Origin: Nitrospiraceae bacterium
GTDB lineage: Bacteria > Nitrospirota > Nitrospiria > Nitrospirales > UBA2166
Assembly (NCBI GenBank): GCA_002726235.1
Contig: PBSN01000008.1
Location: forward strand, 309,390 to 373,389
DNA: 64,000 bases
Direction of reading: 5' to 3'
The notes under the pieces were generated by a model. It made no database searches and was not told where the DNA came from. It saw only the letters and a program-made list of their open reading frames with translations. A program made the position numbers and the translations under genes. Of this stretch, positions 58,779 to 64,000 are shown piece by piece (positions within the stretch are counted from its first letter, which is position 1; each line of letters starts with the position of its first letter).

Positions 58779-59759
58779 TTATACTACGCGTTGGAGTAGT
58801 CTCGCTGCGTCTTTCGCAAAATAGGTAATGATCAGATCAGCACCCGCCCGCCGAATGGCTAACAAGGATTCCATCATGGCACACTCTTCATCGAGCCACC
58901 CCTTCTGGGCTGCAGCCTTGATCATGCTGTATTCGCCGCTGACTTGATAAGCCGCGACAGGCAAGTGAACAGTCTGTCGTGTCTGGTAGATGATATCTAG
59001 GTAGGGTAACGCCGGTTTGACCATTACGATATCCGCACCTTCAGCAATGTCCGCTTCAATTTCCCGCATGGCCTCTCGACTGTTTGCAGCATCCATTTGA
59101 TAGGATTGTCGATCACCAAACATTGGACCCGCTTGGGTTGCGTCGCGAAACGGTGCATAGAACGATGATGCATACTTTGCCGCATATGCCATGATGGGGA
59201 TGTCGTGAAATCCATCCGTATCCAAGGCCTGCCGAATAGCCTGAACTCGTCCGTCCATCATGTCTGATGGCGCCACTATATCGGCTCCGGCTTGAGCATG
59301 TACTAGAGCCATTTTCTGTAGCAGGGGGAGAGTTTCGTCGTTGAGAATCCTTCCTTCTTTGACCACGCCGCAATGTCCATGCGAGGTGTATTCATCAATG
59401 CACACATCGGTAATTACGAGAATGTCGGGAACGGCTTTCTTGATCGCTTTGACAGCGGCTGGAACGATGCCATTCGGATCCCATGCGCCACTTCCCTCCT
59501 CGTCTTTTTGATCAGGAACACCGAAAATCAGGATTGCAGGGATCCCCAACATCGCGATTTCTCTTGCTTCGGTAACAAGCTGATCAAGTGAGATTCGATA
59601 CTGGCCTATCATCGATGGAATTTCGTGTCGAATATTGTTGCCCTCTGCCACAAAAATTGGTGCAATAAATTGATGCGGGGCGAGGTGCGTTTCCCTCACT
59701 AGCCTCCGAAGCGACCCGGTTTCCCGAAGGCGGCGGAGTCTATCGCGTGGAAATGACAT
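58779..59759 (-). CDS. hemB: Delta-aminolevulinic acid dehydratase
   Basis: Condenses two aminolevulinates to porphobilinogen. The 326-residue TIM barrel has the two Schiff-base lysines, Lys195 in AYAAKYASSFYAPFRD and Lys248 in MVKPALPYLD. The metal loop reads C120-x-D122...C130 (DVCIDEYTSHGHCG), so one of the three zinc cysteines of the E. coli type is Asp; metal dependence may differ. It follows cobA-hemD by 14 bases in a complete run of early haem genes. Confidence 0.97.
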   Translation of the reverse strand: MSFPRDRLRRLRETGSLRRLVRETHLAPHQFIAPIFVAEGNNIRHEIPSMIGQYRISLDQLVTEAREIAMLGIPAILIFGVPDQKDEEGSGAWDPNGIVPAAVKAIKKAVPDILVITDVCIDEYTSHGHCGVVKEGRILNDETLPLLQKMALVHAQAGADIVAPSDMMDGRVQAIRQALDTDGFHDIPIMAYAAKYASSFYAPFRDATQAGPMFGDRQSYQMDAANSREAMREIEADIAEGADIVMVKPALPYLDIIYQTRQTVHLPVAAYQVSGEYSMIKAAAQKGWLDEECAMMESLLAIRRAGADLIITYFAKDAARLLQRVV

Positions 59760-59773
59760 GGATTCGATCCTGG

Positions 59774-61336
59774 CTAGCTCTGGAAATGCTCTACGATGGC
59801 GTTGACCAGTGCGGGAATCGTACTTTCTTTTGCGGCAATGGTTGGTGTCAGCCCAAACTCTTTCACTGTTTCGGAGGTGATCGGGCCTATACTTGCGATA
59901 GTTGTTTGTGAAAGAAGTTTGTGTGCCTGACCTCGCCCGCCGAAGAGATCAACAAAATTCCGGACCGTCGACGAACTCGTGAAAGTGATAACCGAAATCT
60001 CATTGCTCCGTAGCATCTCCATCGCCCACGCGACATCACGATTCGGATGAACAGTGCGATAGACGACTGGAACCGTCACCTCGGCACCCAAGGCCCGCAA
60101 GGTATCAGGAAGAACTTCTCGTGCAACCTCGGCGCGTGGGATGAGGACGCGTTTTCCCTTCAAACCCAATGGGGCTAGCACATCAATAACGCCTTCAGCC
60201 TGAAATGTTTCTGGGATGATGTCTGGAATGAGGCCATGTTTCCGGAGCTCCTGCGCCGTTCGAGGCCCTATGCAACAAATACGAAGGTTGTGAAGCACAC
60301 GAAGATCCTGGTTTCGATCATATAGATGTCGCATAAAATAGGTAATGCCATTAACACTGGTGAACACGGCCCAATCATATCGGTCGATGTTATCGATAGC
60401 GCGATCAAGTTCTGTGGTATCGGCAGGGGGAATCATTTCAATCGTTGGGCACTCAATCGTTTCAGCTCCGTAGTTATAGAGCAGGTCACTGCACTCTTTT
60501 GCCTGTGACAATGCGCGAGTCACCATAACTTTTTTCCCAAACAAGGGACGTCGCTCGTACCAATTCAACTTATCACGTAGCGTAACCACATCTCCGACAA
60601 CGACGATAGCAGGTGGATCCATCCCAGCGTCGGTACTTGTTTTGACGATATCTTGAAGCGTTCCTGTCAGCGTGCGCTGAGTAGCTCGTGTGCCCCATCG
60701 GATAAGCGCGACTGGCGTTGTCGGTGGCTTCCCCTCATCGAGCAACGAACGAACAATGCTGGGGAGATTGCGTATTCCCATCAGAATAACGAGAGTTCCA
60801 TTCTTCTGTGCAAATAATTTCCATGTGACATGTGGGACATCTTTTACAGGGTCTTCATGTCCTGTGACAATTGCCACTGAAGAAGCGAGAGTGCGATGGG
60901 TAATCGGAATACCTGCGTACGCCGGACATGCAAGCGCTGAGCTGATTCCTGGTACAACCTCAAAAGGGATCCCAGCGTCAGCAACGAATTCAGCCTCCTC
61001 ACCTCCCCGACCGAAAATAAAGGGATCGCCCCCCTTCAACCGAAGTACCGTCTTCCCTTCTTGGGTTCTCGCAACAAGTAGTGCATTGATTTCGGCTTGG
61101 TTCAGGTAATGTCCACGACCTCGCCGTCCCACATAGATCAGTTCGAGGGCTGTTTTTGTGGCATGCCGTAGAAGCGCTGGATTGGCAAGATAATCGTAGA
61201 TAACGACATCAGCTTCCTCTAGGCATTCCTTGCCCCGCAACGTCAGCAGTTTTGGATCACCAGGCCCAGCCCCAACGAGATATACCCTACCTGTCCCCTG
61301 AGCAATAGGGGGCAGTGCTGGTGTCGAGATGCTAAT
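59774..61336 (-). CDS. cobA-hemD: Uroporphyrinogen-III methyltransferase / synthase fusion, ATT start codon
   Basis: Two enzymes in one chain. Residues to about 255 are a CobA-type methyltransferase that makes precorrin-2 for siroheme and cobalamin; the rest is HemD, which closes uroporphyrinogen III. CobA blocks: VYLVGAGPGDPKLLTLRG, GGDPFIFGRGGEEAEF, VPGISSALACPAYAGIP. HemD ends with FTSSSTVRNF and SIGPITSETV. The first usual start codon (TTG 61240) would delete the SAM-binding GAGPGDP motif. Between that and an in-frame stop upstream, only ATT 61336, ATC 61330, a CTG and a second ATT (61303) are available. ATT 61336 lies 9 bases after AAGGAGG and overlaps the hemC stop as ATTAG. It gives 520 residues. 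Confidence 0.92.
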   Translation of the reverse strand: MSISTPALPPIAQGTGRVYLVGAGPGDPKLLTLRGKECLEEADVVIYDYLANPALLRHATKTALELIYVGRRGRGHYLNQAEINALLVARTQEGKTVLRLKGGDPFIFGRGGEEAEFVADAGIPFEVVPGISSALACPAYAGIPITHRTLASSVAIVTGHEDPVKDVPHVTWKLFAQKNGTLVILMGIRNLPSIVRSLLDEGKPPTTPVALIRWGTRATQRTLTGTLQDIVKTSTDAGMDPPAIVVVGDVVTLRDKLNWYERRPLFGKKVMVTRALSQAKECSDLLYNYGAETIECPTIEMIPPADTTELDRAIDNIDRYDWAVFTSVNGITYFMRHLYDRNQDLRVLHNLRICCIGPRTAQELRKHGLIPDIIPETFQAEGVIDVLAPLGLKGKRVLIPRAEVAREVLPDTLRALGAEVTVPVVYRTVHPNRDVAWAMEMLRSNEISVITFTSSSTVRNFVDLFGGRGQAHKLLSQTTIASIGPITSETVKEFGLTPTIAAKESTIPALVNAIVEHFQS

Positions 61337-62261
61337 TGTTGTACACCTCCTTCAGAATTTGATCTGCGCCTTTACTCAGAAGCTCTTCGGCCAGCGCTAT
61401 ACCAAGTGATTGGGCCTCGTTGACCGATCCCTCTATGTAATTGCGAATCATGCGTGTTCCATCCAAGCTTGACACAAGACCGTCCAGACGAATGAAAGAG
61501 TTGGTGACTACTGCATAGGCTCCAATTGGAACTTGGCAGCCTCCTTCGAGGCGGTCAACAAACGCTCGTTCAGCGCGAACGGCGTACGCGCTTGGGAGGT
61601 GATTTAATCGATAAATATGTTCTCGGACAAGCATATCGTCTTGACGACACTCAATGCCTAATACACCCTGTCCCATCGCTGGAAGGCTTTGTTCAACAGG
61701 CAGATACGCAGTCACTTGAGATTCAAATCCCAGTCGTTTGACACCTGCAGCAGCCACAATGACCGCCTCATACTCACCATTCTGAAGCTTGCGTAAACGC
61801 GTGTCTAGATTGCCTCTCAAGATGGCAATATTAAAATCAGGTCGAAGATGAAGAAGTTGCGCCTGACGTCTAAGGCTACTTGTTCCAATGGTCGCTCCAA
61901 CTGGAAGGTCATCGATCCCAGTGATGGGATATCGAGTACTGATAGCGTCTCGTGGATCTTCTCGTTCGGTCATTGCAACGATCTCAAGTGCATCTGGCAA
62001 TACAGTTGGAACATCTTTCATGCTATGTACGGCAAGATCAATGTCTCCCCGCAGGAGGGCCTCTTCGATCTCCTTGACAAAAAGGCCCTTGCCCCCAATC
62101 TTGGCCAACGGCACGTCAAGAATCTTGTCACCCGACGTTTTAATCTTTTGCAGTGAGACCTTCACATTCGAATCCTGCTCAAGTTTGGCACGCACCCACT
62201 CGGCTTGCCAGAGGGCAAGCCGGCTTGCCCGAGTTCCAATTTTTAATTCCATCTGTGGCAT
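61332..62261 (-). CDS. hemC: Porphobilinogen deaminase
   Basis: Polymerises four porphobilinogens to hydroxymethylbilane. The 309 residues have IGTRASRLALWQ, the catalytic HSMKDVPT, IGTSSLRRQAQ, LRGNLDTRL, and the dipyrromethane cofactor cysteine Cys242 in LEGGCQVPIGAYA. ATG 62252 is a possible alternative start. It lies 22 bases after hemA, and its stop overlaps the proposed start of cobA-hemD. Confidence 0.97.
   Translation of the reverse strand: MPQMELKIGTRASRLALWQAEWVRAKLEQDSNVKVSLQKIKTSGDKILDVPLAKIGGKGLFVKEIEEALLRGDIDLAVHSMKDVPTVLPDALEIVAMTEREDPRDAISTRYPITGIDDLPVGATIGTSSLRRQAQLLHLRPDFNIAILRGNLDTRLRKLQNGEYEAVIVAAAGVKRLGFESQVTAYLPVEQSLPAMGQGVLGIECRQDDMLVREHIYRLNHLPSAYAVRAERAFVDRLEGGCQVPIGAYAVVTNSFIRLDGLVSSLDGTRMIRNYIEGSVNEAQSLGIALAEELLSKGADQILKEVYNN
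61346..61352 (-). promoter_or_regulatory. Shine-Dalgarno sequence that decides the cobA-hemD start
   Basis: Minus-strand AAGGAGG within the last hemC codons, 9 bases before ATT 61336. No usual start codon in any useful frame follows it. Confidence 0.65.
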
Positions 62262-62283
62262 AGCAGCTTACACTCTGGTCAGG

Positions 62284-63570
62284 TTACTTGTCAGCACTGT
62301 GCTCCTCGTCCAAGGAAAATAGACGCCGTGTCGCATCCACATACATGGTACTGTTCGCATTGGCAGCTTCTTCCTTGAGCGTGACTAGGGGACGGTGAAG
62401 AAGCTTGTTCACAATAGATGAGGCGAGCCCATCAACAATCTCACGTTCCGCGTCAGACAAATCGGGAAGTCGTGCCAACACTTTCGCAACCTCAACCTGC
62501 CGAATCCCTTCTGCACGTTTTTTGAGTGCGACAATGGTGGGAACAGTTTCGAGCGTTTTCATCCATCCCATCATCATCGCAACTTCTTCGTGAACAATGG
62601 CTTCCGCTGTAAGAGCGGCCTTTTGCCGTTCTTCAATATTCACGGTGACGATCTGTTGCAGATCATCGATGTTAAAGAGGTAGACGTCGTCAATATTCCG
62701 AACGCCATCTTCAACGTCACGCGGGACGGCAATATCGATGATACAGATTGGTTTGTTCTGACGTTCACGCATAATATCAGTCATGTCCTGCACTGTAATA
62801 ATGGGATGAGATGACCCAGTTGAACAGATCACAATGTCTGCGCGAAGCATCTCCTGCCTAAAGGTCTCGAATGCAACGGGTTCCCCTTTAAATTGTTTTG
62901 CAAACCCAACGGCCCGTTGAAAATTTCGTGTTGTCACCATCACTCTCGTGACCCCATGATTCACGAGATGCCGCCCAGCAAGTTCTCCCATTTCGCCTGC
63001 GCCAACCAGCATGACCGAATGGTCCGCAAGATTCTGAAAGAACTTCTTCGCAAGTTCAACTGCGGCGTAGCTTACCGAAACAGCCTGTTCGCCAATTGGA
63101 GTGTCCGTACGAACCTTCTTTGCAACTGAAATAGCTTTTTTTAAGACTTTGTTTAAGACCACGCCTGTGCAACCTTGAGAAACTGCTGACTCCATTGCGT
63201 CTTTAAACTGGCCAAGAATTTGAGGTTCTCCCATAACCATAGAATCTAAGCTCGAAGCAACCCGGAATAAATGCCGCACCGCATCATCGTCGGATAAAAA
63301 GTACAGATGCTGGGTCAATTGCTCAGGAGCAATCGTCGGGTTCCGCTGAATGAGAAACTGGCGTAATTCTTTGATGGCGGCATCAACGTCCTTCGTTGCC
63401 CCATATAGTTCAACCCGGTTGCAGGTTGAAAGAAGCATAGTTTCTTCTACCGCTGACAGTGTTTTCAACGATAGCAAGACGTCGCTGAGGTCGCCATTGG
63501 ATATGGCAAGGCCCTCACGTATCTTGATCGGTGCGGTCTTATGGTTGAGTCCAGCGGTAACGATATGCAT
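62284..63570 (-). CDS. hemA: Glutamyl-tRNA reductase
   Basis: First step of the C5 pathway: reduces glutamyl-tRNA to glutamate-1-semialdehyde. The 428 residues have the catalytic Cys50 in STCNRVELYG, LFRVASSLDSMVMGEPQILGQ, the NADPH-binding LVGAGEMGELAGRHL and the C-terminal dimerisation helices. In many bacteria HemA is controlled by haem-dependent proteolysis. It follows the ccsA-like gene, as is common. Confidence 0.97.
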   Translation of the reverse strand: MHIVTAGLNHKTAPIKIREGLAISNGDLSDVLLSLKTLSAVEETMLLSTCNRVELYGATKDVDAAIKELRQFLIQRNPTIAPEQLTQHLYFLSDDDAVRHLFRVASSLDSMVMGEPQILGQFKDAMESAVSQGCTGVVLNKVLKKAISVAKKVRTDTPIGEQAVSVSYAAVELAKKFFQNLADHSVMLVGAGEMGELAGRHLVNHGVTRVMVTTRNFQRAVGFAKQFKGEPVAFETFRQEMLRADIVICSTGSSHPIITVQDMTDIMRERQNKPICIIDIAVPRDVEDGVRNIDDVYLFNIDDLQQIVTVNIEERQKAALTAEAIVHEEVAMMMGWMKTLETVPTIVALKKRAEGIRQVEVAKVLARLPDLSDAEREIVDGLASSIVNKLLHRPLVTLKEEAANANSTMYVDATRRLFSLDEEHSADK

Positions 63571-63605
63571 GGTTAGTTGATCCTAGACATCCATGACGTT
63601 TTACA

Positions 63606-64000
63606 TTATCCCACATTGGCAAACGTGACGAGTACACCGACAAAACCAACAATTGTCAGATATGCTGCATGTTTGGCACGCCAGCCCATCAGAAGACGGC
63701 CAAGCAACACAATGAGATAAAAAAGCCAGGTCAAAGCGGTAGAGATTTGCTTCGGATCCCAGTTCCACACGAAATTTTCCCACACTGCACCTGCCACAAT
63801 ACCTAGTGTGAGTAGCGGGAATCCAAGGAAAATTGATTTCCGGTTAAGGTCATCAAGAAAGTCCAAAGGGGGAAGCTTATGATACATTGGGGTAAATTGC
63901 CTTGATTTCAAAAGACGTTCTTGGAGGAGATACATGATGCCTGCAACAAATGCTAAAGCGAAAGCAACAGTGCCTGAGACGATCATGCCCACATGCAGCC
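63606..64000 (-). CDS. Cytochrome c assembly protein, CcsA/HemX type, partial
   Basis: The N-terminal part lies beyond the window. The visible 131 residues are hydrophobic with about four helices and contain the haem-handling WDPK motif in VWNWDPKQISTALTW, then LGRLLMGWRAKHAAYLTIVGFVGVL. In this family the motif presents haem for attachment to cytochromes c. A hemX-like copy is often next to hemA, fitting the location; CcsA proper and HemX cannot be told apart from the fragment. Confidence 0.85.
   Translation of the reverse strand, partial: LHVGMIVSGTVAFALAFVAGIMYLLQERLLKSRQFTPMYHKLPPLDFLDDLNRKSIFLGFPLLTLGIVAGAVWENFVWNWDPKQISTALTWLFYLIVLLGRLLMGWRAKHAAYLTIVGFVGVLVTFANVG

Overview
The window reads as chromosomal core DNA of a Gram-negative bacterium with a lipopolysaccharide outer membrane: it has ADP-heptose genes, a Kdo pathway, murJ, uppP and lipoprotein or Sec signals. 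Haem is made by the C5 route from glutamyl-tRNA. Gene neighbourhoods (fabG-acpP-fabF-rnc, thrS-infC-rpmI-rplT, hemA-hemC-cobA/hemD-hemB) and an intergenic repeat ending in GGCCTTTTTT on one strand remind me most of Nitrospira and relatives (Nitrospirota). That assignment rests on recall and gene order, not on a search. Base composition looks close to even by eye.

Layout. 1-3265 (+): fabG end, acpP, fabF, rnc and an exported peptidyl-prolyl isomerase. 3285-9876 (-): murJ and a Fis-type gene, then tRNA-Val, thrS, infC, rpmI, rplT and a DmpA-type peptidase. 10341-16382 (+): DUF192 protein, heptose adenylyltransferase, mfd, a SurA-like chaperone and an SMR transporter. 16673-19319: a DUF3179 gene followed by a decayed insertion next to tRNA-Gly, made of pieces of a B12-binding protein, a carbamoyltransferase and a tyrosine recombinase. 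19453-25912 (+): two-subunit pyruvate carboxylase, mazG, a TPR protein and a BNR lipoprotein; then uppP (-). 26899-38909 (+): trxA, recN, coaE, trxB (frame-shifted as read), thiI, queG, queE, pepA, nagZ, an MFS carrier and greA. 39137-40564 (-): bioA, divergent from lepA. 40656-49867 (+): lepA, lepB, a heptose kinase, kdsB, pyrG, kdsA, kdsD, pgsA and plsY. 50353: tRNA-Lys, then an unknown secreted protein (-). 51915-64000 (-): a cofactor and cell-envelope run of ccsA-like, hemA, hemC, cobA-hemD, hemB, ribF, tilS, ftsH, folP and glmM.

The most interesting signal is translational. Three genes, infC, lepA and cobA-hemD, have no ATG, GTG or TTG that could open the full conserved protein. Each has instead an ATC or ATT codon at the right distance behind a strong Shine-Dalgarno sequence. 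For infC this kind of start is known and is read by IF3 itself. For lepA and cobA-hemD it is unexpected and suggests a small set of genes tuned by IF3. lepA also has a fully consensus promoter whose -35 box overlaps that of a divergent bioA promoter, and the geometry predicts a leaderless bioA mRNA.

No CRISPR array, intact insertion sequence or prophage was seen. Start sites, promoters and hairpins were found by reading and are unverified.
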